A stretch of 64,000 nt of DNA from Novosphingobium sp. FKTRR1 (GCF_020404405.1 NZ_JAIZDA010000010.1:78004-142003), one strand, 5' to 3'; numbered from the stretch's first letter, positions 7,156 through 16,402 are shown. The notes: generated from the sequence alone by a model not told the origin. Made by a program: numbers and translations.

Positions 7156-9597
7156 ATGAAGCGTTCAAAAAAATCGACAGGCCGCAACTGGTTGCTTTCC
7201 GGCACGGCGTCTTGCCTTGCCATGCTGGCCCCGGTTGCCGCCATTGCGCAGGAGGCAGCCCCAGCCCCCGCGCCTGCCTCGGGCGATCAGGTTGCCGCCG
7301 GTGCGGATGCGCAGCAAGGCCTTGGCGAGATCGTGGTCACCGCCACCCGTCGTTCCGAAAGCATCCAGAAGGTGCCGATCAGCCTTCAGGCGTTGACGCC
7401 CGAAAAACTGGAACAGCGGCAGGTCAACAGCTTCTCCGACTATGTCACGCTGCTGCCCAGCGTCAGCTACGCATCGCTCGGGCCGGGCCGCTCGGACCTG
7501 TTCTTCCGCGGGATCGCCGTGGATGGCGGCCAGCTTTCGACCGCAGGCACCTATCTTGACGACATTCCGCTGACCACCGCCGGGCGCATGCCCGAAATCC
7601 ACGTCTATGACATGGCCCGAGTCGAGGCGCTGTCCGGCCCGCAGGGTACGCTGTTCGGCTCAAGCTCGCTGTCTGGCACGCTGCGACTGATCACCAACAA
7701 GCCGGATTTCAGCAAGTTCTCTGCCGGCTATGACGTCGAGGCGAACAAGTATGGCAAGGGCGATGCCGGCCATATGGAGGAAGGCTTCGTCAACGTGCCA
7801 CTGGCCGACAATCTGGCGGTGCGGCTGGTCGGCTTCTATCGCCACGATGGCGGTTACATCGACAACACGGCGGGTTCGCACACCTACCAGCTTGGCGATG
7901 ATGATCCATCAACGTCGATCACCATTACCAACAAGGACATGGTCAAGGACAACTACAATCCGGTGACCGAGTACGGCGGCCGCGCTGCGCTGGCCTGGCA
8001 ACCGGCGCCCGATTGGACGGTCTCGCCGCAGTTCGTCTATCAGTACCTGAACGCGCAAGGCGGCTTCAATTACGACCCGCGCGTGGGCGATCTCAAGGTT
8101 CATGACTTCCATGAAACCTACAACAAGGACGAATGGTATCAGGCGGCGCTGACCGTGACCGGCAAGATCGCCGATTTCGATGTCGTGTCGTCGACCGGAT
8201 ACTTCAAGCGGCGGATCAAGAATGCCAACGACTACACTTATTACACGGTGTTCTATGACAGTCAGGGTCCGGGTTATGAAGCCTATCTCCAGTTCCGCAA
8301 CAAGGCGGGCAACCTGATCGATCCGACCCAGCAATATTTCGGCAACAACACCAACCGCAAGTTCACGCAGGAACTGCGTATCTCCGTGCCGAAGTCGTGG
8401 CCCTTCAGCCTGACGGTGGGCGGCTTCTATCAATGGCAGAAAAACGAGTTCAACGAGGACTACTACATCCCCGGCCTGCACGATGCGACCAACGTGGATG
8501 GCGGAACCTCGTACTTGCGGCGCGATGCGTTCTACCTCACCGAAGTTGACCGCATCTTCAAGGACTACGCGTTGTTTGCCGAAGGCACCTACGAAGTGGT
8601 GCCGCATGTGAAGGTGACCGGCGGCATCCGCCTGTTCCGGGCAAAGAACGAAAGCCACGGCTTCGAAGGGGTGCAAAGCACCGCTTTGGCGGCCGGCTGC
8701 ACAACTCCGTTCACCGGACCGCGCGTGACCACGTGCGACAACGTCACCGTGGCCAATCCCTACAACGAATCGGGCGAAACGCACAAAGTCAGCGTCGCGT
8801 GGCAGGTGGCGTCGGACAAGATGGTCTATGCCACGTACTCGACCGGTTTCCGCCCCGGTGGCAGCAACACGATCGCGCCCGATCACCCCTACAAGGCGGA
8901 CCGGCTGACCAACTTCGAGCTTGGCTTCAAGACCGCGTGGGGACCGAACTTCCGCTTCAACCTCGCCGCCTATTATGAAAAGTGGAAGGGCATCCAGTAT
9001 TCGGTCGTGCCATCCGGCTTCCAGGGCAACGGCCTTACCCTCAACGCCGGCGACGGCCGGGTCTATGGCGTCGAAGCTGACTTCGACTGGCGGTTGGGTC
9101 CGCTCTCGATCTCGGGCTCGGGCGCGTACAACGACGCGGCGCTTTCCAGCGATTTCTGCAACCTGACCGGACCGGGAAGCACCGAGCAGTTCGCCGCATG
9201 CACGGGCGAGCCGGACAAGATTGCGGCGGCCAACGGCACCCGCCTACCGCGCCAGCCCAAGTTCAAGGGCACGATGGTCGCGCGCTATGGCTTCAGCCTC
9301 GGCAGCCTCGACTCTTTCGTTCAGGCCGCCGCCAACCACCAGTCGAGCAGCACGTCGAACCTCGACACGTTCAAGAACAGCCTGCTGGGCGATACTCCGG
9401 GCTTTTCCAGCTTCGACTTCTCGGCCGGCGTGTCCAAGGCCAACTGGAATGCCGAGATCTTCCTGCAGAACGCCTTCGACAAGCGTGGGCAGCTCTCGAA
9501 GAACACCTTCTGCGCGATCGAGGTCTGTTCGGGATCGAGCCGCACCCTGCCGATCAAGCCGCAATTCTTCGGCATCCGCTTCGGCCAGAAGTTCTAA
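7156..9597 (+). CDS. TonB-dependent outer-membrane receptor
   Basis: 813 aa. A signal peptide (positively charged start, hydrophobic stretch ending in AIAQ near residue 32) is followed by a low-complexity Ala/Pro linker, a TonB box-like region GEIVVTATRRSES, a plug domain (PISLQALTPEKLEQRQVNSF, then GPQGTLFGSSSLSGTLRLIT) and a long beta-barrel ending in the aromatic FGIRFGQKF, with a C-terminal Phe as usual for BamA-inserted barrels. It belongs to the large sphingomonad receptor families for organic substrates or siderophores; the ligand is not deducible. It is divergent from the glutamine-synthetase-like gene and likely shares its operator, which would suit import of an amine- or amide-containing compound (inference). 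Confidence 0.9.
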   Translation: MKRSKKSTGRNWLLSGTASCLAMLAPVAAIAQEAAPAPAPASGDQVAAGADAQQGLGEIVVTATRRSESIQKVPISLQALTPEKLEQRQVNSFSDYVTLLPSVSYASLGPGRSDLFFRGIAVDGGQLSTAGTYLDDIPLTTAGRMPEIHVYDMARVEALSGPQGTLFGSSSLSGTLRLITNKPDFSKFSAGYDVEANKYGKGDAGHMEEGFVNVPLADNLAVRLVGFYRHDGGYIDNTAGSHTYQLGDDDPSTSITITNKDMVKDNYNPVTEYGGRAALAWQPAPDWTVSPQFVYQYLNAQGGFNYDPRVGDLKVHDFHETYNKDEWYQAALTVTGKIADFDVVSSTGYFKRRIKNANDYTYYTVFYDSQGPGYEAYLQFRNKAGNLIDPTQQYFGNNTNRKFTQELRISVPKSWPFSLTVGGFYQWQKNEFNEDYYIPGLHDATNVDGGTSYLRRDAFYLTEVDRIFKDYALFAEGTYEVVPHVKVTGGIRLFRAKNESHGFEGVQSTALAAGCTTPFTGPRVTTCDNVTVANPYNESGETHKVSVAWQVASDKMVYATYSTGFRPGGSNTIAPDHPYKADRLTNFELGFKTAWGPNFRFNLAAYYEKWKGIQYSVVPSGFQGNGLTLNAGDGRVYGVEADFDWRLGPLSISGSGAYNDAALSSDFCNLTGPGSTEQFAACTGEPDKIAAANGTRLPRQPKFKGTMVARYGFSLGSLDSFVQAAANHQSSSTSNLDTFKNSLLGDTPGFSSFDFSAGVSKANWNAEIFLQNAFDKRGQLSKNTFCAIEVCSGSSRTLPIKPQFFGIRFGQKF

Positions 9598-9614
9598 GTA
9601 GCGTTGAACCCACA

Positions 9615-9649
9615 GGGGGGCGCAAAACCGCCTTGACCATGCGCCCCCC
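9615..9649 (+). terminator. Terminator-like hairpin after the TonB receptor
   Basis: GGGGGGCGCA and TGCGCCCCCC form a perfect 10-bp stem with a 15-nt loop, 17 nt after the stop of the receptor gene. There is no T-run, so termination may be weak or the hairpin may serve mRNA stability. Confidence 0.45.
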
Positions 9650-9733
9650 CAAGTCTATGCGCGCCACCTGCCCTGCAACGGCTCGTCCGTTCTGCAGGGT
9701 CTGGCGCAGCGGCATGGCCGCAGCCTAAGGAAT

Positions 9734-9810
9734 GGCGGAGTAGCTCAGCCGGTTAGAGCAGCGGAATCATAATCCGCGTGTCGGGGGTTCGAGTCCCTCC
9801 TCCGCTACCA
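9734..9810 (+). tRNA. tRNA-Met (CAT), elongator type
   Basis: 77 nt including an encoded CCA. The acceptor stem is GGCGGAG with CTCCGCT, the D-arm GCTC...GAGC, the anticodon stem GCGGA/TCCGC with loop ATCATAA (anticodon CAT), and the T-arm has the usual TTCGAGT loop. The acceptor begins with a G-U pair and the D-loop and anticodon stem lack the three consecutive G-C pairs of an initiator tRNA, so this is the elongator; a lysidine-modified Ile2 tRNA also has CAT but the body resembles the alphaproteobacterial elongator. Confidence 0.93.
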
Positions 9811-10046
9811 TCCCTGTCCGGAAAATGTCGGCGAGCGGTTCGGTCCGCGTCATCTCGCGTTTGCGGGATCAAGCGATTGGTTTCCCAATCCGCATTCGGC
9901 TGCGCGGGACAATAGGTTGAACCTGCAAGCGGCGCGGGGCTACCGAAAACTGCCTTTCGTGTTCCGCCCCAGACCTGCCCAAGCAGGTCGCGAACGCACT
10001 GCCGCATTGTTGCGGCAAGGCTCGGACTGCGACCTGACGGCCGCCA

Positions 10047-10565
10047 TCAGCGCGAGGCGCTGGCCAGTCTCGGCTGGTGGCCGGGGGCGAACACTTGTCC
10101 ACCGATGGTGTCGAGCGCCAGGCGATAGCTCTTGAGCACCAATCCGAACACTTGCGGATCGATCCCGCTGCCGGTGATCACGTCCCAAGTGACGCTGACC
10201 GTCTTGTCATCCGCCACCGATACCGCGCCGAAGCGGTTATCGCGCACGAAAGCGGCGGCTTGTGCTGCGCCAAACGGGCGTTCGGGCATGAATCCGGTGG
10301 CAAATTGCAGCGACTGGCAGGATTCGTGGGTGATTTCGTTGCAATCGTAGAACACGACTTGCGTCGACCAGCCACCGATGCTGGCCTGAATCAACGGATC
10401 GCCGCTTTCGTCATGGGTCAACGCCGCTTCATGTCCTGCTGCCTGCAAGGCGGCAACGATCCCCTCAGGGCGGCTTGCCGAAATCGAATCGGCGTATGCG
10501 GTCGCGGGCAACATCAGCGCAAAGGGCGCAATTGTCCGGAAAAGGGCGGAAATCGCCAACTTCAT
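10047..10565 (-). CDS. YbjN-family secreted protein
   Basis: 172 aa from ATG 10565. A signal peptide (MKLAISALF...PATAYADS, cleavage near residue 25) is followed by the YbjN fold: PEGIVAALQAAGHEAAL, SGDPLIQASIGGW and FYDCNE...CQSLQFATGF. YbjN domains resemble secretion-chaperone folds; their physiological role is unclear. ATG 10565 is preferred over in-frame starts at 10574 and 10631 because GAGAGG lies 9 nt upstream and the signal peptide then starts correctly. The ribosome-binding site is buried in a hairpin (10569-10608). The gene is on the same strand as the M2 peptidase but separated from it by a strong hairpin. Confidence 0.8.
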   Translation of the reverse strand: MKLAISALFRTIAPFALMLPATAYADSISASRPEGIVAALQAAGHEAALTHDESGDPLIQASIGGWSTQVVFYDCNEITHESCQSLQFATGFMPERPFGAAQAAAFVRDNRFGAVSVADDKTVSVTWDVITGSGIDPQVFGLVLKSYRLALDTIGGQVFAPGHQPRLASASR

Positions 10566-10568
10566 CCC

Positions 10569-10608
10569 GAGCATCCTCTCAACAGTTTTATTTATTGAGT
10601 GGATGCTC
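10569..10608 (-). promoter_or_regulatory. Leader hairpin that covers the ribosome-binding site of the YbjN gene
   Basis: In the minus-strand transcript GAGCAUCC-A-CUCA pairs with UGAG-A-GGAUGCUC: 12 base pairs with one A-A mismatch, around an A/U-rich 14-nt loop. The right arm contains the Shine-Dalgarno GAGAGG, and the start codon follows 3 nt after the arm. Such a structure would limit translation until melted or unfolded, as in RNA thermometers. The same inverted repeat could instead be a DNA operator. Confidence 0.55.
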
Positions 10609-10620
10609 TCACAAATGAGT

Positions 10621-10659
10621 TGGGGGTGCAAGGCCGTAGATTCCGGCCCTGCACCCCCA
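10621..10659 (-). terminator. Long hairpin after the M2 peptidase gene
   Basis: TGGGGGTGCA pairs perfectly with TGCACCCCCA, and inside it GGCCG pairs with CGGCC around a 7-nt loop: a 15-bp stem with one mismatch. It lies between the peptidase stop (10693) and the YbjN leader. There is no T-run on either side, so it may terminate poorly, but it is the best boundary between the two genes. Confidence 0.55.
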
Positions 10660-10692
10660 CTTTGGATTCACTCTTGTTGTGCAGTGCAGCGA

Positions 10693-12531
10693 TTACCAGC
10701 CGCAGGAACGGCCCTTGTTCTGCGTTTCCAGCCACTTCTGCAATGGTGCGAAGTAACGGACCAGCGAAGCGCCGCTTATCTGGCGGCTACCGGTAAACGC
10801 TTCGAGCGCATCGGGCCACGGCTTTGACGCGCCCATGCTGAGCATCGCATCAAGCTTCTGACCCACCGCCTTGTTGCCATAGAAGCTGCAACGGTGCAGC
10901 GGCCCGGTCCATCCGGCCTGCTTGCACGCCGCTTCGTAGAACTGGAACTTGAGCACGCCCGCCAGGAAATAGCGGGTGTAGGGCACCACCGCCGGCACAT
11001 GGAACTTGGCGCCGGGATCGAAGGCATCGGCACCACGCTCGACCGGCGGCACGATGCCCTGATACTGGCGACGCAGATCGTTCCACGCGGCCTCATAGCC
11101 CTCGGGCTTGACCTTGCCGCTGAACACGCCCCAGCGCCAGCGATCGACCAGCAGGCCAAACGGCAGGAACGCCACCTGGTTGAGCGCCTGACGCAGCAGC
11201 AGACCGGTGTCCTTGTCCGGTCCCGGCACCTTGGCGCGATCGAGCAGGCCGATCTGGACGAGGTATTCGGGCGTGATCGACAGCGCCATGGTATCGCCGA
11301 TCGCTTCGTGGAAGCCATCGTTGGCGCCTTCCATGTACCAGCGCGAAGGCTGGTTGCTGTAGGCGCGCTGATAGTAGTTGTGGCCCAGTTCGTGGTGGAT
11401 CGTCACGAAGTCGTCGGAATTGACCTTGGTGCACATCTTGATGCGCAAGTCCGACTTGTTGTCGATATCCCAAGCCGAGGCGTGGCACACCACTTCGCGA
11501 TCGCGCGGCTTGGTGATCTGCGCGCGTTCCCAGAAGGTTGCGGGCAACGGCGCAAAGCCGAGCGAGGAATAGAAGCCCTCGCCTGCCTTGACCATCTTGA
11601 CCGGGTCATAGCCCTTGGCGGTCAAAAGATCGCCGATGTCATAGCCAAGATCGCCCGCACCGGCCGGAGCCACCACGTCATAGATGTTGCCCCAGCTCTG
11701 CCCCCACATGTTGCCAAGCAAGTCACCACGGATCGGGCCGGACTTGCCCTGCACGGCATCGCCGTACTTCGCGTTCAGCTTTGCGCGGGTATAGCAGTGC
11801 AGTTGCAGGTACAGCGGCTTGACCTCGCCCCAGATCTTGTCGGTCAAGGTGGCGAAGGCATCCGGGTCCATGTCGTAGTTCGAACGCCACTGCGCCCCCA
11901 CATCGGCAAAGCCCAGTTCGCGCGCGCCCTGATTGGCGATCTCGACCATGCGCACGTAGTCGGCCTTCATCGGCTTGCCGACGGCGTCGTGCCACGAAAT
12001 CCACATCTCGCGCGTTTCATCGGGGTTGCGGCTGGTGCCCATCGCGGCCTCGATGTCGCTGCCGTTGATCGGCTGGCCCTTCAAAGTGCCCTTGCCCTTG
12101 CCGTAAAGGCCCTGAATGCGCGCCTGCAGCCGCGCGAATTCGGCGCCCAGGGCAGGATCGGCGGGCACCGGGCTGGTGATGCCGGTGCGGATCATCACCA
12201 GCTTTCGCTGCACTTCGGGCGAAAGACCGGGAACCTTTGCATAACCGGCCGCTTGCGTCGCCAGTTCGACCTGCAGCGCGCTCATCGCCGCGTTGGTATC
12301 GGCGGCCAGCGATTCGGTATCATCGGTTATGTAGGTTTCAGCGATCCATTCGTTGCGCCCGGCGATCACGGTCTGGTCGAAGTATGCCTTGTCAGCCTTG
12401 GCCAGCCAGGCATCGACCGTAGCGGGGGTGACAGGCGAAGAAGCTGGCCCTGTCGGGGCTGCATCGGCGGCAAAGGCGGGCTGGGCCAGCATGGCAAGGG
12501 CCAGCGCAAGCAGCGAAGCACGGGTGTTCAT
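10693..12531 (-). CDS. Peptidyl-dipeptidase A (M2 family, ACE-like metallopeptidase)
   Basis: 612 aa. Exported zinc peptidase that removes C-terminal dipeptides. A signal peptide ends in AQPAFAADA near residue 22. The zinc motif HHELGHNYYQRAY (HExxH) lies near residue 380, followed about 24 residues later by the third ligand region GANDGFHEAIGD; AGRNEWIAETYITDDTE near the N-terminus is also typical of bacterial M2 enzymes. The start at 12531 (MNTRAS) is chosen over ATGs at 12546 and 12540 because GAGG is 9 nt upstream and the signal peptide then begins normally. It is a single gene; expected length for the family is about 600-650 aa. Confidence 0.9.
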   Translation of the reverse strand: MNTRASLLALALAMLAQPAFAADAAPTGPASSPVTPATVDAWLAKADKAYFDQTVIAGRNEWIAETYITDDTESLAADTNAAMSALQVELATQAAGYAKVPGLSPEVQRKLVMIRTGITSPVPADPALGAEFARLQARIQGLYGKGKGTLKGQPINGSDIEAAMGTSRNPDETREMWISWHDAVGKPMKADYVRMVEIANQGARELGFADVGAQWRSNYDMDPDAFATLTDKIWGEVKPLYLQLHCYTRAKLNAKYGDAVQGKSGPIRGDLLGNMWGQSWGNIYDVVAPAGAGDLGYDIGDLLTAKGYDPVKMVKAGEGFYSSLGFAPLPATFWERAQITKPRDREVVCHASAWDIDNKSDLRIKMCTKVNSDDFVTIHHELGHNYYQRAYSNQPSRWYMEGANDGFHEAIGDTMALSITPEYLVQIGLLDRAKVPGPDKDTGLLLRQALNQVAFLPFGLLVDRWRWGVFSGKVKPEGYEAAWNDLRRQYQGIVPPVERGADAFDPGAKFHVPAVVPYTRYFLAGVLKFQFYEAACKQAGWTGPLHRCSFYGNKAVGQKLDAMLSMGASKPWPDALEAFTGSRQISGASLVRYFAPLQKWLETQNKGRSCGW

Positions 12532-12621
12532 CGGGGGCATCCTCATGGCTCATGGCGGCGGGACGGCGCGAAGTCGGCCGTTCGCGGATGAACGCTCTGG
12601 TGCCGCGCCCGATACCTCAGG

Positions 12622-13380
12622 TCAAGCCGGACTGGTCAAGAACGAAACCAGTTCAGCCCCCATGGCGGGTTCGGTGACGCTGCTCATGTGCGTGCCAGGG
12701 ATCGTGGCCCGGCGCGCATCGGGCAGCGCAGCGGCCAGCCGGTCGGCAGAACCGTTGTCGTTGTCCTTGTCACCGCACAGCACCAGCGTCGGCATCGTCA
12801 GCGCGCCAAGGTCGGCCGGATCGGTGTCAGCCATTGTCCCCAGCAGCAACCGCGCGGCCTGATGGTCGATCTTCATCGTCTTGAGGAACTGCTGCGCCAT
12901 GTAGGCGGGATCGCCAACGCGGATCGTGCCGAAGCGGTCGATCACGTCGATGAAGAAATCCTGCCGCCCGGACCAGCCTGCCAGCCCTTCCAGCCCCATG
13001 CCCGCCAGCACCAGCCTGCGCGGACGCAAGCCTGCGACCACCCCGCGCGCAGACGTGCGCGAACCGAGCGAGAAGCCGACCAGATCGTAGTCATCAAGCG
13101 CAAGGCGATCGACCAGCGCTTCAAGGTCGCGGGCCAGGACGTCGGGCGGATAGGCGGCGGGATCGTGCGGCGCGGCGCTTTGCCCATGGACGCGCAGATC
13201 GGGCATCAGGCAGGCGAACCCGGCATTAGCCAACTGCGCGGCGGTGCCATACTTGATCCAGTTGACCTCTGCCGAGGAAAACAGCCCGTGCAGCAGAATT
13301 ACAGGGCGTCCGGTGCCCAGCCGGTGCAGTGCCAACTGCGCGCCGCCGAAGCCTTCGTAGAATGTCGTCGATACCTGCAT
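12622..13380 (-). CDS. Alpha/beta-fold hydrolase
   Basis: 252 aa. The oxyanion segment VILLHGLFSS is followed by the nucleophile elbow GFSLGS (Ser near residue 105), an acid in VLCGDKDNDNG and the final His in IPGTHMSS. Domain size fits a simple esterase or lactonase-like hydrolase without a large cap. The substrate is unknown. The start codon ATG 13380-13378 overlaps the TGA of the upstream TauE gene by 1 nt (TGATG), so the two are translationally coupled. A long open frame continues upstream to 14490 but it is only the antisense/out-of-frame extension of the TauE gene. Confidence 0.8.
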   Translation of the reverse strand: MQVSTTFYEGFGGAQLALHRLGTGRPVILLHGLFSSAEVNWIKYGTAAQLANAGFACLMPDLRVHGQSAAPHDPAAYPPDVLARDLEALVDRLALDDYDLVGFSLGSRTSARGVVAGLRPRRLVLAGMGLEGLAGWSGRQDFFIDVIDRFGTIRVGDPAYMAQQFLKTMKIDHQAARLLLGTMADTDPADLGALTMPTLVLCGDKDNDNGSADRLAAALPDARRATIPGTHMSSVTEPAMGAELVSFLTSPA

Positions 13381-14159
13381 CAGCTCAGCAACTTGATCCC
13401 GGAGATGAACAGCACCGCCGCCAGTGCCGGGCGCAGGATATGATCGGGTGAGCGTGTCGACAACAGGCTTCCGGCAACCACACCGGGAACCGATCCGAGC
13501 AGCAGGCTGCCCAGCAACAGCAGATCGACATCGCCGATCACCCAGTGCCCCATGCCCGCCACCAGCGTCAGCGGCACGGCGTGGGCAATGTCGCTGCCGA
13601 CGATGCGCGATACCCGCAGTGCCGGATAGAGCATCAACAGCGCCGTAACACCGATGGCCCCTGCCCCGACCGACGACATCGTCACCGCCACGCCCAGCGC
13701 CGCGCCAAGCGCGATCGTCGGGATCAGCGACTTGCCATCGTCCAGCCGCTCCTGCCGCTTGGCCAGCAGCGCCAGTTGCTTCTGGAACAAGGTGGCGAAC
13801 GCGGTGACAATCAACATGCCGCCCAGGACGAGCAGCATCGTGTGGCTGGCTTCCTTCGGCGGCTTGCCGAATTGCGAGATCGCCAGCAGCGTGATCACCG
13901 CCGCTGGCACGCTGCCCGAAGCCAACCTGCGCACGATCTTCCAGTCGACAGTCGCCTTCCAGCCGTGGACCAGCGACCCTGCGATCTTGGTGGACGAGGC
14001 AAACAACAGGTCGGTGCCTACCGCCGTCGTCGGGTTGACGCCGAACAACAGCACGAGCAGTGGCGTCATCAGCGAGCCACCGCCAACGCCGGTCAGGCCG
14101 ACCAGAAAGCCGACGAGCAGACCGGCAACCGCGTGCAGAATGTCGAAATGCTCGGGCAT
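13380..14159 (-). CDS. Sulfite exporter TauE/SafE family membrane protein
   Basis: 259 aa with about eight hydrophobic segments in two repeats. Each repeat starts with the family motif: VGFLVGLTGVGGGSLMTPLL near the N-terminus and LGVAVTMSSVGAGAIG in the middle. These proteins are thought to export sulfur-containing or other organic anions across the inner membrane. ATG 14159 is chosen over an in-frame start at 14207 since AGGA lies 7 nt upstream. It is the first gene of a two-gene unit with the hydrolase; the hydrolase product could be its cargo, but nothing in the sequence says so. Confidence 0.82.
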   Translation of the reverse strand: MPEHFDILHAVAGLLVGFLVGLTGVGGGSLMTPLLVLLFGVNPTTAVGTDLLFASSTKIAGSLVHGWKATVDWKIVRRLASGSVPAAVITLLAISQFGKPPKEASHTMLLVLGGMLIVTAFATLFQKQLALLAKRQERLDDGKSLIPTIALGAALGVAVTMSSVGAGAIGVTALLMLYPALRVSRIVGSDIAHAVPLTLVAGMGHWVIGDVDLLLLGSLLLGSVPGVVAGSLLSTRSPDHILRPALAAVLFISGIKLLS

Positions 14160-14404
14160 CGTTGTTCCTGTCTGGGCGCCCGCGACGTGCGGTACCGGTA
14201 TTCCCACGGCATCGGCTTACTGGCCAGCGCCATGCCAAGGCAACCTCCCCACGCACAATCTCTATTTTTGAACTTGGGATTCTTTCTTTCAATGCGCGGG
14301 GCAGCCGCATCAGACACATTTTTTCCACTTGGCCGGAACCGGACACGGGCTGCGGCGTATCTGAGCGAGGACACAGGGGGCTGTTCCGCCCCCGGAGACA
14401 CCAA

Positions 14405-15088
14405 ATGACGCACTCCAAGACCCTTGCCGCGCTGCTGGCCGCAGGTGCGATGACGCTGGCTCTTGCCAGCCCCGCGCAGGCCGCAGGCAAGGCAGAGCGC
14501 GCGCGTCAGGCGATCGCGGCGGCTCATGCCAAAATCGACACCGCCAACCAGCTTGGCACCGCCGAAGTCCAGCCGGGCGAGACCGCGCGGGCCAAGGCCA
14601 GCCTTGCCAAGGCCGAGGAAGACCTTGCCGCCGGTCGCAAGGAAGATGCGATTGCCGAGGCGATCGAGGCCAGCCGACTGGCCGATACCGCGATCGGCAC
14701 GCTGCAAAAGCATGACGCCATCGCCAAGGTCCGCAGCGAAAACGCGGTCGATGCAGCGCATCAGGAAGCCACCGCAGCAACGGCACGGGCAAGCGTTGCC
14801 GAAGCTTCTGCCGCCTCATCCGCCGCAGACGCCGCAACAGCACGCGACGCCGCCACGGCCGCAGCCATCAGTGCTGCTGCCACACCCCCTGCGCCTGCAA
14901 AGATCGAGACGGTGGTCACCACGCAAAGCAACACCGCGCCGGTTGCCGCTGCCAGCGTGACCACCACGGCCGTCCACAAGACCAAGGCCAAGGTCAAGGT
15001 CACTCACCACAGGATCGTCCACCGCAAGTCGGCACACAAGCCGGCAGCAGCCGCCACCACCACGACAACAACGACGATCACCCCATGA
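14405..15088 (+). CDS. Secreted Ala-rich coiled-coil protein (DUF4398-like)
   Basis: 227 aa. A signal peptide ends in ASPAQA at residue 22. Residues 27-110 are helical with the DUF4398-type heptads (AIAAAHAKIDTANQLG, then ARAKASLAKAEEDLAAGRKEDA), followed by a second Ala-rich helix and a flexible Thr/Lys/His tail (VHKTKAKVKVTHHRIVHRKS, then a run of Thr). GGAG lies 7 nt before ATG 14405. Function unknown; related proteins are periplasmic or outer-membrane linked. It is monocistronic with its own strong terminator at 15200. A longer open frame from 14060 is rejected because the signal peptide would be internal. Confidence 0.78.
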   Translation: MTHSKTLAALLAAGAMTLALASPAQAAGKAERARQAIAAAHAKIDTANQLGTAEVQPGETARAKASLAKAEEDLAAGRKEDAIAEAIEASRLADTAIGTLQKHDAIAKVRSENAVDAAHQEATAATARASVAEASAASSAADAATARDAATAAAISAAATPPAPAKIETVVTTQSNTAPVAAASVTTTAVHKTKAKVKVTHHRIVHRKSAHKPAAAATTTTTTTITP

Positions 15089-15199
15089 ACAACTGACCAG
15101 TTTGCCCGCGCGTCGGCCCCAGTCCCTCCCTTTGGTGGGGACGGCGCGCAGAACTCACCGCGTTTCCTCCCCCGCCCCCACCCCCCAAGGAAACGCGGC

Positions 15200-15235
15200 A
15201 GCCCCGGCATCATGTATGCCGGGGCTGACTTTTTT
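15200..15235 (+). terminator. Rho-independent terminator of the DUF4398-like gene
   Basis: AGCCCCGGCAT and ATGCCGGGGCT form a perfect 11-bp stem with a 5-nt loop, followed by GACTTTTTT-type T-run ending at 15235. It acts for plus-strand transcription; the minus strand lacks a T-run, so the convergent asd gene would use it poorly. Confidence 0.88.
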
Positions 15236-15290
15236 GCCTTAAATGGGGCGGGATTTGCCGACAGGGAAAGCCCCGCCGGGAACCGTCGGA

Positions 15291-16316
15291 TCAGCCCTTC
15301 TTGAGATGGCGACGGCCGAGCAACTCGGCGATCTGCACGGCGTTGAGTGCCGCACCCTTGCGCAAGTTGTCGGACACGCACCACAGCGCCAGTCCGTTCT
15401 CGACGGTCGGGTCTTCGCGCACGCGCGACACATACGTGGCGAAATCGCCAACGCATTCGATCGGCGTGACGTATCCACCGTCCTCGCGCTTGTCGACAAG
15501 CATCACGCCGGGCGCTTCACGCAGGACGTTCTGCGCTTCGATCGCACTGATCTCGTTCTCGAACTCGACATGCAGCGCTTCGGAATGGCCGACGAACACC
15601 GGCACGCGCACGCAAGTGGCCACGACCTTGATCTTGGGATCGAGGATCTTCTTGGTTTCGACCACCATCTTCCATTCTTCCTTGGTGAAGCCGTCATCCA
15701 GGAAGGTGTCGATGTGCGGGATCACGTTGAACGCGATCTGCTTGGTGAACTTGCGCGGCGCCACCGGGTCGCCGACGAAGATCGCGCGGCTCTGCTCGAA
15801 CAGTTCGTCCATGCCTTCCTTGCCCGCGCCCGACACGGACTGATAGGTCGACACGACGACGCGCGTGATCGTGGCCTTGTCGTGCAAGGGCTTGAGCGCG
15901 ACGACCATCTGCGCGGTCGAGCAATTGGGGTTGGCGATGATGTTCTTGCGCTTGTAGCCATCGATCGCGTCGGGGTTCACTTCGGGCACGATCAGCGGCA
16001 CGTCGGGGTCCATGCGGTACAGCGACGAGTTGTCGATCACCACGCAACCGGCCGCAGCAGCCTTGGGCGCATAGATCGCGGTCGGGCCAGAGCCTGCGGC
16101 GAACAGCGCGATATCCCAGCCGGTGAAGTCGAAATGCTCGATGTTCTTGACCTTGACCATGCGGCCGGTCTCACCGAACTCGATCTCGACACCTTGCGAG
16201 CGGGCCGAAGCGACCGCCGCCAGCTCGTCGATCGGGAATTCCCGCTCGGCCAGGATGTTGAGCATTTCGCGCCCGACATTGCCGGTCGCGCCGACCACTA
16301 CCACCCGGTAACCCAT
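15291..16316 (-). CDS. asd: Aspartate-semialdehyde dehydrogenase
   Basis: 341 aa. Reduces aspartyl phosphate to the semialdehyde, the branch-point step for lysine/diaminopimelate, threonine and methionine. The NADP-binding loop VVVGATGNVGREML is at the N-terminus; the catalytic Cys sits in NPNCSTAQM; the substrate-binding segment SVSGAGKEGMDEL follows; and the conserved His lies in RVPVFVGHSEAL. The ATG at 16316 is preceded by AGGAG with 8-nt spacing. The length matches the bacterial family. It is a monocistronic-looking gene, 86 nt downstream of the MgtC-type gene. Confidence 0.95.
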   Translation of the reverse strand: MGYRVVVVGATGNVGREMLNILAEREFPIDELAAVASARSQGVEIEFGETGRMVKVKNIEHFDFTGWDIALFAAGSGPTAIYAPKAAAAGCVVIDNSSLYRMDPDVPLIVPEVNPDAIDGYKRKNIIANPNCSTAQMVVALKPLHDKATITRVVVSTYQSVSGAGKEGMDELFEQSRAIFVGDPVAPRKFTKQIAFNVIPHIDTFLDDGFTKEEWKMVVETKKILDPKIKVVATCVRVPVFVGHSEALHVEFENEISAIEAQNVLREAPGVMLVDKREDGGYVTPIECVGDFATYVSRVREDPTVENGLALWCVSDNLRKGAALNAVQIAELLGRRHLKKG

Positions 16317-16402
16317 TGCAACTACTCCTGTTCAATCGCTTGCAGGCCCAGCGGCCCGAAATTTGCGGTATTCAAATCGGATTTGTCGAACGCCTCACCC
16401 CA

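Noticed and set aside
9753..10007. Short minus-strand frame with the peptide GTRTPDTRIM
   Set aside because: It is the reverse reading of tRNA-Met; this peptide is a well-known artefact of tRNA genes.
13381..14490. Upstream extension of the alpha/beta hydrolase frame to 14490
   Set aside because: The extension runs through the TauE gene in another frame; the natural start at 13380 overlaps the TauE stop.
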